Source: Diphasiastrum complanatum | Taxonomy: Eukaryota; Streptophyta; Lycopodiopsida; Lycopodiales; Lycopodiaceae | Reading direction: 5' to 3' | Assembly (NCBI GenBank): GCA_029204225.1 | Contig: CM055095.1 | Coordinates: 69,559,997 to 69,623,996 of the forward strand | Length of the DNA: 64,000 bases | Part shown: in pieces, positions 36,021-46,046 of the stretch | Layout: the number at the start of each line of letters is the position of its first letter | How positions within the stretch are numbered: position 1 is the stretch's first letter | Notes under the pieces: generated by a model | Told to the model about the DNA's origin: nothing | Databases searched by the model: none | What the model saw: the letters and a program-made list of their open reading frames with translations, nothing else | Made by a program: the position numbers and the translations under genes

Positions 36021-36438
36021 TGGGTCGGTTGAAGCAGGTCGTTGGTTGAGATTGGACTGAATGGCCGTCGGTTGAGATCTGATTGTGGCCGTCAGTTGAG
36101 ATTTAATGCAAGGTCGTCAGTTGAGATCTGACTGATGGGCGTCGGTTGAGATCTGACTGATGGCGTCAGTTGAGATCTAACGCAGGGCCATCGGTCGATA
36201 TTGGAATGAGGCCGTCGGTTGAGATCTGAAAGAGTACCGTCGGTTGAGATCTGAGTGAAAACCATCGGTCAAGATTTCAATAGATTACCGTCGGTCGAGA
36301 TGTAACTGATGACCGTCGGTTGAGATCGGAGAGAGTGTGTGTCGGTTGAGATTCAATAAAATGCGTCATTTGAGATTGGACACGAGCTCTCCGGTTGAGA
36401 TTTCAACATGGGGGGGGTCCAGTTGAGATGTGATCGGG
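36021..36438 (+). repeat. Minisatellite of about 16 copies of a 24-27-bp unit
   Basis: Consensus CCGTCGGTTGAGATCTGACTGATG. The core GTCRGTTGAGAT is kept in nearly every copy while the 3' half varies in sequence and length. The array is bounded by a G-run at 36409-36416 and ends near GTGATCGGG. It lies just left of the right end of the 23-kb insert. Confidence 0.92.
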
Positions 36439-36518
36439 AGGGGACGGGCGGAGCGTGGACAAGGTTGTGGGTTTTTGATGTAGAAGGTGTTGGAGTTCAA
36501 TGAGCAACATTGTCAAAT

Positions 36519-36611
36519 GTTTACAGATCCCCTGCTCCAGAGGATTTTTTGGATACTAGTTCTTTTACTTCTTGCTTACAGCTTCTACGGCTTGGTATTC
36601 TGCCTGTTACT
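36519..36611. repeat. Dispersed repeat C/D, copy 4 (right end of the 23-kb insert)
   Basis: GTTTACAGATCCCCTG through TGCCTGTTAC matches 31742-31838. The match stops where copia B3 begins. In copy 3 the next bases lead into the sequence that begins copy 1 at 13421. Confidence 0.8.
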
Positions 36612-38315
36612 TGATGCTCCATTGGCATTATATTTGATTTTAAAGATCCATTTGCAATCAATAATATTGCAACCAATAGGAGCTTCGACTAATGACCATG
36701 TCTAATTCTTGATCAGAGAGGAATACTCTATGTCCATGGCTTCTCCCCAGATATCAGAGTCTAGTTGGCTAAGTGCCTCTTCGACTGTCGTCGGTTCCTG
36801 CATTAAGAGACAGGCAGACTCAAGAGTATACCTTGTGGGCTGTGTGCACACTCGGCTTGATCTTCTGGGATGATTCAACTGATGAACCACTCCTGGGACT
36901 TGTTGCTGGGTAGCAGCAACATCTTCGTCTGATTTGTTGTCTCGAAGTGGGTCTACAATAGACACGCCTGAACCAGAAGCTCGGACTGTTGTGTCAATGG
37001 CAAGAGATGTAGGTTCTTCTTGAGCAATATCCTTGCCTTTGAGGTCGAGGAACTGATCCTCGATAAAGACTATATTCCTGCTATACAAGATCTGCTAGGT
37101 ATCAGAATCGTGCAGGTTGTAGGTGTTATCAGACGAAGCATATTCGATCAGGATGGTCTTGAGACCTTGGAAGTCCAATTTCTTCCTTGTGTCTTTTGGG
37201 ATCTGCGCATAGGCAATGCACCCGAACACTCTTAGGTTCTTCAAAGAAGGCTTAGAGCCTGTCCACACCTCGTGGAGTGTCTTGTCTGAGAGGGCCTTGG
37301 TCGAACAACTGTTCTAGACGTAAGCTGCAGTGGAGACAGCTTCAGCCCAAAATCTCTTGGGCAGCGATGCATGCGATAGCATACATTTAGCAGATTCGAC
37401 CAGAGTATGGTTCTTCCTCTTAGCTAAGCCATTAGACTGAGGACTATAAGGAGTGATGAATTGCTGCTCAATGCCTTGGCTTTGGCAGTACTCCTTAAAC
37501 TCAACAGAGATATATTCTCCACCGTTGTCTAACTTCAGGGCCTTGATCGTCCTTCCAGTCTCCTTTTCTACAGGCTCCTTGAAGATTCTGAAGCAATTAA
37601 AAGCTTCTGATTTCTTTACACCATCGTCCTTCTGGAGAATTTGACAATAAAGGTTATAAAATACTTGGCATCCTTCAGCGAAGGATTTTTCATCGGGCCA
37701 CAAATATCTGAATGTACAACAACAATCCTCTAGCAATATGCTGATGGCTTGACTTAAATGGTTTCCTAGTATATTTACCAACTAGACAGTCTTGACAGAC
37801 AGGTAACTCAACTTTTTTGCAAGGATAGTCGATTTAAGAACAATAGATTGTCTAGACATTCGTTGTACACCAGCATGATTTAAATGACCGAGTCTATAAT
37901 GCCAAAGTAAACCTTTATTTGTATGAATTGAAGTATTGAGAGTCTGACTAGAGGCAGAAAAACAATGACTTGATTTATACAAGTATCCATGCCTCTTTCC
38001 GAGTGCTAGGATCTTGCTAGTCCTATCAACTACTTTACACTAATCACATTTGAACTCTACTCTATGTCCTAAATCTGTGATTCTGCTTACAGAAAGCAGA
38101 TTCGTAGATAAATTTGGTACATACAAGACTTTAGAGAGTAGCTTAGATTGATCATTTGCAAAGCTAAATCTTACAATGCCTTCACCTTTGATAGCTTGTG
38201 TGCTATTGTCACCAAGGTGAACGAATTTCTGAGTATTGTAAGGTGTATAGAACTTGAAACAGCCAATGAGACTAGTCATGTGCTGAGTGGCTCCAGAATC
38301 CAAGAACCAAGAACT
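36612..38315 (-). pseudogene. Copia B3: N-terminal RT, linker, integrase and protease (5' half of B1)
   Basis: Read from 38315 down: protease with intact catalytic DSGATQHMTS (38040-38303) and LYVPNLSTNLLSVSRI; GAG-pre-integrase GLLWHYRLGHLNHAGV (37782-37982); integrase core with KLDNGGEYIS and TPYSPQSNGLAKRKNHT (37314-37781); linker DTTVRASGSGVSIVDPL and RRSSRVCTQPTRYTLES; then RT start. The third catalytic residue of the DDE triad is Lys where Glu is expected. Frames are broken between blocks. It completes copia B1: it starts exactly where B1 stops, and the paired LTRs match. Gag is absent because the protease abuts the LTR. Confidence 0.88.
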
Positions 38316-39131
38316 GTCGCGAATGATTCGCGAAGAGCTAGACTGTGCTCGACTGATAATTAGTCACAAATTATTCGTGAAAGACAAGACTAAAAGTTGA
38401 TCGTCTATTACCAGAAAGAGCAACTAGAAAGATCAGACAAAATGAAAAACAAGCATAGCATTATTAACACAGATCTAAATGCAGAACAAAGAGCTGTATC
38501 AGATTAAGTATATCATGTATACAAGTTAATAATATGGCATAGCACAATACAATAGCAGATGAAACCGCGTGTCCTACAAAGCTTATTTTGTCTATAATAA
38601 GGAATGAAACCTCTTCTCTTAGTCTCTTCTTCACTCACTTGTTCATCTGATCATCATCATCTGAATGGTGTCCAGAATATGTATATATACATAATATTAC
38701 AGGTGTGCAGATGTGAAAGTACAGAGTGGATGTGATGTCTGTAGGAGATCGTGGGTGGCTGCAATCATTGTCCAATTTGCTAGCGCAACTGCATGGAGTG
38801 AGCGTAAAAAGGGTGCGACGTCAGCCAGTGCTAAAGTGAATGTTGGTGATGATGCGAAAAGTGGGTCACTCTTACAAATGGCCTTAGGATAAGATTTACA
38901 AGGTGCCTTAGCTTTTAGGGCACCTTTGGCATTATGTAGGATAGTGTCCCCTTTTTGCCTGTCACCATAACCTGTGTTAAAGCACAATGTTCGCGATTCT
39001 TTCGCCCTTTATTCGTCTGTCCGAATTTGCGTGTAAATATGCAGGCTGCGTGACAACGTTAGTCAACATGCAGCAAGAATGGAGGCAGATAAAAAATGGG
39101 ACTTAGGAGAGTAGAAGGAGTAAATCCAACA
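38316..39131 (-). mobile_element. 5' LTR (partial) of the split copia B1/B3
   Basis: On the minus strand it starts TGTTGGATTTACTCC at 39131 and is collinear with 11141-12043, sharing sequence peculiarities absent from other B LTRs. Its inner end is joined to the protease without primer site or gag. The right flank GAGGA (39132-39136) pairs with GAGGC at 11136-11140. It contains TCGCGAATGATTCGCGA (38318-38334), a near-perfect palindrome. Confidence 0.9.
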
Positions 39132-39136
39132 GAGGA

Positions 39137-39655
39137 CACAAAGTCAAGTTTAGAACTTAGTGTTAAACTTTTTTAAGCTGGGTCCAATTTGGGACTCACA
39201 TGAATCTTGTGATATCCAATGTACTTTTTGAGGACCTTTGAATTAAGTTGGGTCCAAGATGAATGGGTAGGATTAATGTACATGTTAGCCAATAGTATTT
39301 TGGAGCAAGGGCCTTCCCCATTTATAAAAAGACACCTCATGTACTCTATTTTCATGCTTAATGAGAAGGAGGAAACTCTACCAATTTTGGAAGACAAGCA
39401 TTCTCATTTGCTATTCAATGCTTGTTATTGCTCTTGTTGTTGTTTGCTCTTGCTTTCAAGTTCATGCTCTTCTTGTTTTCTATAGTTAGAGTTTTCCCTT
39501 TAGCAAGTAAAATGAGCAAGTGAGCTAACCTCCACTCTCACTCTCTCTTTCTCTACCTCTCTCCTTCTAACTCCACACTCACTCTCTCTTTCTCTACCTC
39601 TCTCCTTCTAACTCTCACTCTCACTCTCTCTTTCTCTACCTCTCTCCTTCTAACT

Positions 39656-39735
<80 letters not shown>

Positions 39736-39926
39736 CACTACAAATCATGATGAATGTTAGTTTAATGGGATAGAGTTAGTGGAGGGTAGTGTTAGTGGTG
39801 AGTAGAGTTAAGAGGAGTGAAATAACTAAAAGTAGCATCTTTACATAGTTAGGTACTTATCCTAGTGATCTAACCTTTTTTGACAGGCAGAAGAGTTGCT
39901 CACCAACCATATCTACATCCCTATAG
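39137..39926 (+). mobile_element. Gypsy LTR, second segment (end of 5' LTR)
   Basis: Continues the LTR from 11140 across the copia B insertion: CACAAAGTCAAGTTTAG to ACATCCCTATA. The same order is seen inverted at 58125-59903. It includes (TC)n (39659-39731) and three TCTCTTTCTCTACCTCTCTCC units before it. A primer site follows immediately. Confidence 0.9.
39659..39731. repeat. (TC)n microsatellite in the gypsy LTR
   Basis: About 36 uninterrupted TC units, preceded at 39540-39650 by three imperfect copies of a roughly 42-bp TC-rich unit. The inverted LTR copy has (AG)n at 58297-58398 in the same place. Confidence 0.97.
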
Positions 39927-39944
39927 TGGCGCCGTTGTCGGGGA
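39927..39944 (+). other. Gypsy primer-binding site
   Basis: TGGCGCCGTTGTCGGGGA directly follows the LTR. This sequence, known from Athila and Tat type plant gypsy elements, differs by one base from the canonical TGGCGCCGTTGCCGGGGA. Confidence 0.88.
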
Positions 39945-40987
39945 TAGGTTCTCTTTAAGTAGTAGAGCTGTCTTTTTAGTTGTTTCTTGCTTTTTAGTGT
40001 TTTAGGTGGATTTTTGGGGTAGAGATATTTAGTTTTCTATATTTTGATGTGTGTGTTTGGACTGTTTCTAGCTAACAGAGGAGGTGTTAGAGGGTAGAGG
40101 AGGCCCTGAACAGCCTCTAAGGGCTTGATATCCAAACCAAAACTTGAAAAAATCCAAAAATACACACCAATCTGTATTTTGGAGGGAAAAAGAGCATATA
40201 TTCCCATTAGATTTTGTTTTCTCCTAAACCAGTAAGAGTTAACCCTTGCACAACTGACAGTAGCTCCAGGGTACTGTCCCAGACCTGCATAGAAGCCTGT
40301 GAGAGTTAGTTCCATGCAGATTGCAAAATCAAAGAAAAAACCAAAAAAATTCAAAAAACCCTTGTAAAAAATCAAAAAATTCATATTTCCATAACAACTC
40401 TTGTAAAGCTTTTTGAAGTCCCATCTTAGTGAGACCAGGGCACAGAGAAGCTCGCGAGAGTTGGTTTCCACTATTAGTGCCAATGCGAAGGTTTCCAGTG
40501 AGGAAAAGGTAGAAAAATCCATCAGAACCCTCGTAGACACCAAAATTTTTAGTTCCAGTGGCCAAGAACTCTCGTAGAGAATTTTGAAGTTCCATCTCAG
40601 TGAGACAAGGACACCGAAGAGCCTGCAAGAGTTAGTTTGATCTCAATGAGTAGAAATTTGGATTTGAGTGTTGAAAAATCAATAAAATCATAAGATCCAA
40701 AAAATCCTTCCAGAAGTAACTCTCGTAGACATTCCATTGGCTTCATAATGTCATTTACATCAGTGATGAAGTGTACGAGAGTTAGTATAAAGTATTGGTG
40801 AAGATCATAGCAAAATAGTGATTCTGAACCCTGGTAGACAGTGAAATTTTTACTTCATGCGAGAGTTAATCTTCGCAGAGATTTTCAAAGCTACATCCAT
40901 ACCAAATGCAGCTCCTATGATCTATGCGAGAGTTACTTCCCAGTATTTTTTGAAAAATCAAGTTTTTTGACTGCAAAATAGCTTTAG
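39945..40987 (+). mobile_element. Gypsy leader region with repeated CGAGAGTT / AACTCTCG elements
   Basis: No gag frame is found. Diverged units of 100-160 bp are repeated. Each carries an AACTCTCGTAGA-like string followed 40-70 bp later by CGAGAGTTAGT, which is complementary. Exact CGAGAGTT lies at 40455, 40776, 40860 and 40927; exact AACTCTCG at 40567 and 40718; weaker forms at 40300, 40395, 40525, 40627 and 40826. The leader is cut at 40987 by copia B4. Confidence 0.7.
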
Positions 40988-42138
40988 TGTTGGGAAAAGA
41001 GGGGTGTGAGAAAATGAAAATAGCTCGAAAAGAAACGAACACAAAAAAAAAATGAACTCGAAACTAGAAAAAAAAATGAACTCGAATGGAAAGTATTCAT
41101 GCGCAGTGGAATGAGCTCTCTCACTCTTTCCCTAAGCATGACTACGCCTATCAGACACGAACAGAACGTTAGTGATAGAAATCATGTTTGCTCTGATTAC
41201 ATAGCCAAACATTAAGCAACAAAACCTCAGAAAGATAAATTATCAGTCGCAAGTTATTCGCAAAGAGCTAGATTGAGCTCGACTGATAATCAGTCGCGAA
41301 CAACTAGATTGATAATAATTCACAACAAAAAGACTACCAGATTAAGCAATAACAAAGTCAGACAAAATGTAGAAAAGCATTGTAAAATTGACACAAATCT
41401 GAATGCAGAACAAACAGAGCTGTAATCAGATTAAGTATAGCAAAAATAACGGACGAAAATCGCGTGCTTCACAAAGCTAATCCAATTTGTAAAAGGAATA
41501 AACCTATTACTGACAATACAAAGAATCGATGTGTGAAAGCATCTACTTCGTCTATCTCTAATAAGCTTCTGATGCTATTATGCTTGTTGCTTGTTTCTCA
41601 TCTAAGTTCTCACATCTACAGAATATGCAGATGGTATTCAATATATATACATATTTTTACAAGTGTGCAGATAAAAAAAGTACGAAGTGGATGCGCTGTC
41701 TGTGGGAGATGGTGAGTGGCTGCTGTCGTTGTCAAATCTGTTTGCACAATTGCATGGGATGAGCATGAAAAGGCCGCGACATCAGCCTTCACTGAAATGA
41801 ACGTTGGTGAAGATGCAAAAAATGCGACACTCTGAAAAATGCCTTAAGATTTGATTTACAGGGTGCCTTCACTTTTTCCAATAAGGGCACCTATTGCATT
41901 TATAGGGCAGTGGCGTCTTTTTCCGCTATCACAAATCAAGTGTAAAAACACAGTGTCGCGTTTTTTGCCATTTTTGCCTGTGGAAATTTACTTGTATTTA
42001 TGCAGACAGTCGCATTTTATTCGTCTGTCTTATTTTACATGTAAATATGCAAACTGTGCGACAACAATAAAAATGAAGCAGCATGAATGGAGGCAGATTC
42101 ACTTAGGATCTAGGATAGTAAAGCAGATAAATCCAACA
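40988..42138 (-). mobile_element. 3' LTR of copia B4
   Basis: 1151 bp. The minus strand starts TGTTGGATTTATCTGC at 42138 and ends TTTCCCAACA at 40988. A polypurine tract (TTAAGGGGGG) precedes it at 42139-42148. It is the longest B LTR here. It lies in the gypsy leader with left flank TTTAG. Confidence 0.88.
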
Positions 42139-42753
42139 CCCCCCTTAATCTGGATCCGTGTGCCTTGATCTTCAGACTAAGCAATGCACAAAACTTGTTG
42201 TGTGCATTTACACTTAATGCCTTTGTGAATATATCTGCAACCATGTCCTACGTTCTACAATACATGAAGCTCACCTCCTTGTTGAGAACCTTGCCCATGA
42301 TGTAGTGATATCTGATTTCAATGTGCTTACTCCTAGAGTGAAATCTAGGGTTGGCCAATAAGGCAATAGCACTCTAATTATCACAAAATAAAATTGTGGG
42401 GTTGTACTGATACAAATTAATGTCTAACATTAAATTTCTCAATCAAAACGCTTCTTTAATAGAATGAGAAGCAGCAATATATTCTGCTTCTGTAGAAGAA
42501 AGAGCAATAGAGGTTTGCTTACAACTGTTCCATGAGATAGGACCGTCGTTGAAGAAGAATGTAAATCCAGATGTGGACTTACGATTGTCTACATCTCCTC
42601 CCCAACTTGCATCAGTATATTCACTGAGTTGATGAAGATTGTCGTTGCTGACTTCTCCATAGCAGATGCACTGGTCCATGGTAGCTCGAATATACCTCAT
42701 GACTCTCATGAGAGCCTTCCAATGGGTAATGCCAGGATTAGCCATATATTGAC
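42139..42753 (-). pseudogene. Copia B4 RNase H
   Basis: 42443-42745 reads ANPGITHWKALMRVMRYI, TDASWGGDVDNRKSTSGF and SSTEAEYIAAS, the normal RNase H blocks. 42150-42400 holds the tail with HSRSKHIEIRYHYI in broken frames. It is interrupted at 42753 by copia G and resumes at 48853 in RT. Confidence 0.88.
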
Positions 42754-43413
42754 TGTAAAAATTACAGCAAATAAGGATCCTAAAACACTTGAAATGATGA
42801 GGGAAACAATAGATTATGATTTCATACGATTAGCACAAGTTGAACCATCAAAATCCATCAAAAATCTATGCTTGAACCTCACTAAATGGCCCAAATCCTT
42901 GAAGAAGGCTTCACACAGTCTGAGTACTGTACACCAGACTTACATTCAATCCTATAATCATTAGTAATCACAAGTACTCAAACAATTATGAACATAGAGA
43001 GCAATTGCACCATTATGAGAGAAAAAACATGAAATTGCTTGATTGATTTTGGTGAGATATCATCACCTATATATGCATGATCCATCACGGTTTTGGGCAG
43101 TTATGAGTAGCCCTAAACCTATCCCTAATGCTAATTTTGGTGGATCTTTCATCCCTACCAAGTTAGGGTTGGAATCTCGGAGATCCCTCAACAATGCAAA
43201 AATTACCAAAAATAGCTCCTATTTTTTCTCCCTTGTATCTAAGCATAATTTGGACTCATTCCAAAGGTTCTAACACTTATGTCTACTTGAGAACATCCTT
43301 ATGAATGGAATACTATGCTATTTGGCACGTGTGACAAGCCACATCATGACCATCTAACTATTTACAAGTCATATGACCAAAACTAGTCAAGCTAGAATTG
43401 TGAATTTTTAACA
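42754..43413 (-). mobile_element. 3' LTR of copia G
   Basis: 660 bp; minus strand TGTTAAAAATTC to AATTTTTACA. The polypurine tract GTGAGGAGGAG (43414-43424) precedes it. The left flank TTGAC (42749-42753) pairs with TTGGC at 48853-48857. It is nearly identical to 48193-48852. Confidence 0.95.
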
Positions 43414-43427
43414 CTCCTCCTCACTAT

Positions 43428-46046
43428 CTAGCTTGGTTCAATCATTGCTTTACTAATCACTCCAAGTGATGATCTGAACTTCATAAAAGGTGTCTTTTGA
43501 AGTGGTTTAGTAAGTAGATCAGCTACACATTCATTGCTTGGAACATGCTCCAAAGCAATCTCCTTGGCTTGCACCATTTCTCTCACAAAGTGATGGCATA
43601 TCTCAATGTGCTTAGATCTTGCATGAAAGATTGGGTTAGATGCAAGGTGTTGGGCTGATATATTGTCATTGTAGATGATTGGTGCCTCCTCTGAATCCAT
43701 GATCTTTAGTTCCACCAATAATCTCTTGATCCAAAGTACCTCCTTTGTAGTGGTTGTCAAAGCTTTGTACTCGGCCTCGGTTGAAGATAGAGATATAGTT
43801 TCTTGCTTTTTTGAAAGCCATGAAACCACACCTTCTCCTATGAAAGTTGAATAGGAACTTGTTGATTTCCTATCCCTCTTGTCCCCTGCAAAATCTGAAT
43901 CACTAAATGCATGAAGGTTAATCACATCTCCTCTATATAGAATCCCAAAATCCAATGTACCCGAGATGTATCTTAGAATCCTCTTAGCCTTTTTCCAATG
44001 GATATTCAATGGCTTTTGCATGGATTGGCTCAACCTACATACACTAAAGCTAAGATCTGGTCTAGTTATAGTGATCCACATCAAGGAACCTATAAGTTGC
44101 CTAAACAAAGTGATGTCCATGAAGGATCTTTCATCATCTTCATTTGGCACTTTTACATCTTGCTCCATTGGTGTGTCAACACTTTTGCATACTTCCATCT
44201 TAAACTTCCTCAAAAGACTTTGAGCATAGTTTACTTGACTTATAAAGATAAAATCAGACCCTCTAAGTACTTCTATGCCTAAGATGAAGTGAAGACACCC
44301 TAGATCTACCATCTTGAACTCTAAGGATAGATCTATCTTGATTTTTTCAATACCATCAACACTATTTCCACTAATGATGATGTCATCTACATAAATGAGT
44401 AAAAGTACAACACCAACATCATCAAACTCAATGTAAAGAGTGGTATCATATTCACTTTGAACAAAAGAAAGTGAAATAAGATAGAAATGTAGTCTTGAAT
44501 TCCAAGATCTCGAGGCTTGCTTCAAGCCATAGATGCTTCTTTGGAGATGGCATACTTTGTTCTCCATTCCATGCTTGATGAACCCTTGTGGCTGCTCCAT
44601 ATAGATATCCTCTTCCAAAAAACCATTCAAGAAAGCATTAGAGACATCCATTTGACATAGAATCCATCCAAAATGTGATGCAAGTGCAATGATTAGCCTT
44701 ATTGTGACCATCTTGGCCACGGGTGCAAAAGTTTTCTCGTAGTCTATCCCTCTCTCTTGAGCATAACCTTTTGCAACTAATCTTGCTTCATGTTTGTTAA
44801 CACTCCCATTTGCATTCAACTTAAGCTTGAAGACCCACTTGCATCCTATTACATTCCTTTGAGGTCTCTCAACAAGCAACCAAGTTTCATTCTCAATCAA
44901 GGCATCATACTCATCCAACATAGCTTTATACCATTCTTTGGAGTTCAATGCATCTTCAACATTAGACGGTTCCTCAAAACTAGATAAAGCATAAGAAGTG
45001 GATGAGATACCCTCAACTTGGTGTCCTTTGCCTTGATATGTGAGCCTTGATGGCTCCACTTTTGCCCTTGAAGATCTCCTTGGTGTGATAGGTGGGTTTG
45101 GTGCTTGCTCCTCCATGAACTCCTCCTCAAAACCAAGATCTTGCTCCTCGGCCATCTTCTTCTTGATTGTTGGAGCACTTGAGCCTTCTTCAAGCATATG
45201 CATATGATGTTCATCAAAGATGACATCCCTTGAAACAACAAATTTGTTCAAGGATGGGAGATAGACTTTGTAGCCCTTGCTTGAGCTTGCATATCCAAGC
45301 ATGATCCCTCTTGTGGAAGATGGATGCTCCTTGGTTCTTGTTTCCAATGGCACATGCACATAACATATACACCCAAGAAGTTTCAAGTGATTATGATTGG
45401 GTTTCTTTCCATACAACATCTCATAAGGAGTTTTGCCTTCAATTGCTTTGCAAGACACCCTATTCATCAAGTAGTTTGCACATACAAGAGACTCACCCCA
45501 AAAGGATTTGAGAAAACAAGCATCTAGTCTTAAAGCCTTAGAACATTCACATAATGTTCTATTCCTTCTTTCAGCAACTCCATTTTGTTGAGGAGTGTAA
45601 GGACAAGAAGTCTCTTTCTTGATCCCTTCCTCCTCACAAAAGGCCTTGAACTCATTGGAGATGAATTCTCCACCATTGTCACTTCTAAGAATCTTGATGC
45701 TATGATTAAACAACTTGAACTTTACAAAAGTATCAAATACTTGAGACTTGAAGGAAAGTAAGAACACCCAACAATATCTTGAGTAGTCATCAATGAAGGT
45801 TAAAAACATGGATGAACCTCCATTAGATTTGGTGCTAGCAATGTGCACATCCGAGTGTATGAGTTCAAGAGGATGAGATGACTTTGTGATGGAGTTAGGA
45901 AACACCTTCTTATGTGCCTTGGATAAGGCACAAGCTTCACAAACCTTGTCTTCCTTCCAATAGACCTTGGTAGGCCTAAAGCATACTCCTCCTTGATCAT
46001 AGCCTCCATGGAACCCGAGTTGACATGTCCAAGTCTTTTGTGCCAT
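43428..46046 (-). CDS. Copia G pol: integrase, reverse transcriptase, RNase H
   Basis: An 872-codon open frame, the longest in the window, carrying most of a copia pol. Seen in order: zinc-binding end of GAG-pre-integrase (CEACALSKAHKK), integrase core with D66 (HSDVH), D123 (RSDNGGEF) and E159 (NGVAERRNRT), linker (TPRRSSRAKVEPSRL), RT with MDVSNAFLNG near 466 and YVDD at 552-555, and RNase H with FSDSDFAGDKRDRKSTS near 714 and SSTEAEY near 775. All catalytic residues I can check are present. The natural start is not the Met at 46046: pol continues the gag-protease frame, from which it is separated by one frameshift near 45970. It is oriented opposite to the gypsy leader and inserted in copia B4. 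Confidence 0.93.
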   Translation of the reverse strand: MAQKTWTCQLGFHGGYDQGGVCFRPTKVYWKEDKVCEACALSKAHKKVFPNSITKSSHPLELIHSDVHIASTKSNGGSSMFLTFIDDYSRYCWVFLLSFKSQVFDTFVKFKLFNHSIKILRSDNGGEFISNEFKAFCEEEGIKKETSCPYTPQQNGVAERRNRTLCECSKALRLDACFLKSFWGESLVCANYLMNRVSCKAIEGKTPYEMLYGKKPNHNHLKLLGCICYVHVPLETRTKEHPSSTRGIMLGYASSSKGYKVYLPSLNKFVVSRDVIFDEHHMHMLEEGSSAPTIKKKMAEEQDLGFEEEFMEEQAPNPPITPRRSSRAKVEPSRLTYQGKGHQVEGISSTSYALSSFEEPSNVEDALNSKEWYKAMLDEYDALIENETWLLVERPQRNVIGCKWVFKLKLNANGSVNKHEARLVAKGYAQERGIDYEKTFAPVAKMVTIRLIIALASHFGWILCQMDVSNAFLNGFLEEDIYMEQPQGFIKHGMENKVCHLQRSIYGLKQASRSWNSRLHFYLISLSFVQSEYDTTLYIEFDDVGVVLLLIYVDDIIISGNSVDGIEKIKIDLSLEFKMVDLGCLHFILGIEVLRGSDFIFISQVNYAQSLLRKFKMEVCKSVDTPMEQDVKVPNEDDERSFMDITLFRQLIGSLMWITITRPDLSFSVCRLSQSMQKPLNIHWKKAKRILRYISGTLDFGILYRGDVINLHAFSDSDFAGDKRDRKSTSSYSTFIGEGVVSWLSKKQETISLSSTEAEYKALTTTTKEVLWIKRLLVELKIMDSEEAPIIYNDNISAQHLASNPIFHARSKHIEICHHFVREMVQAKEIALEHVPSNECVADLLTKPLQKTPFMKFRSSLGVISKAMIEPS

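Noticed and set aside
13421-36611. CRISPR-like array (regular short repeats near 36 kb)
   Set aside because: Units are contiguous with variable tails and no unique spacers, and the context is a plant nuclear genome. It is a minisatellite.
39553-39738. Glu/Arg repeat ORF (minus)
   Set aside because: Translation of the (TC)n microsatellite of the gypsy LTR; the same occurs at 58288-58545 in (AG)n.
43966-45527. Plus-strand ORFs inside copia G (65-94 codons)
   Set aside because: Antisense shadows of the 872-codon pol frame.
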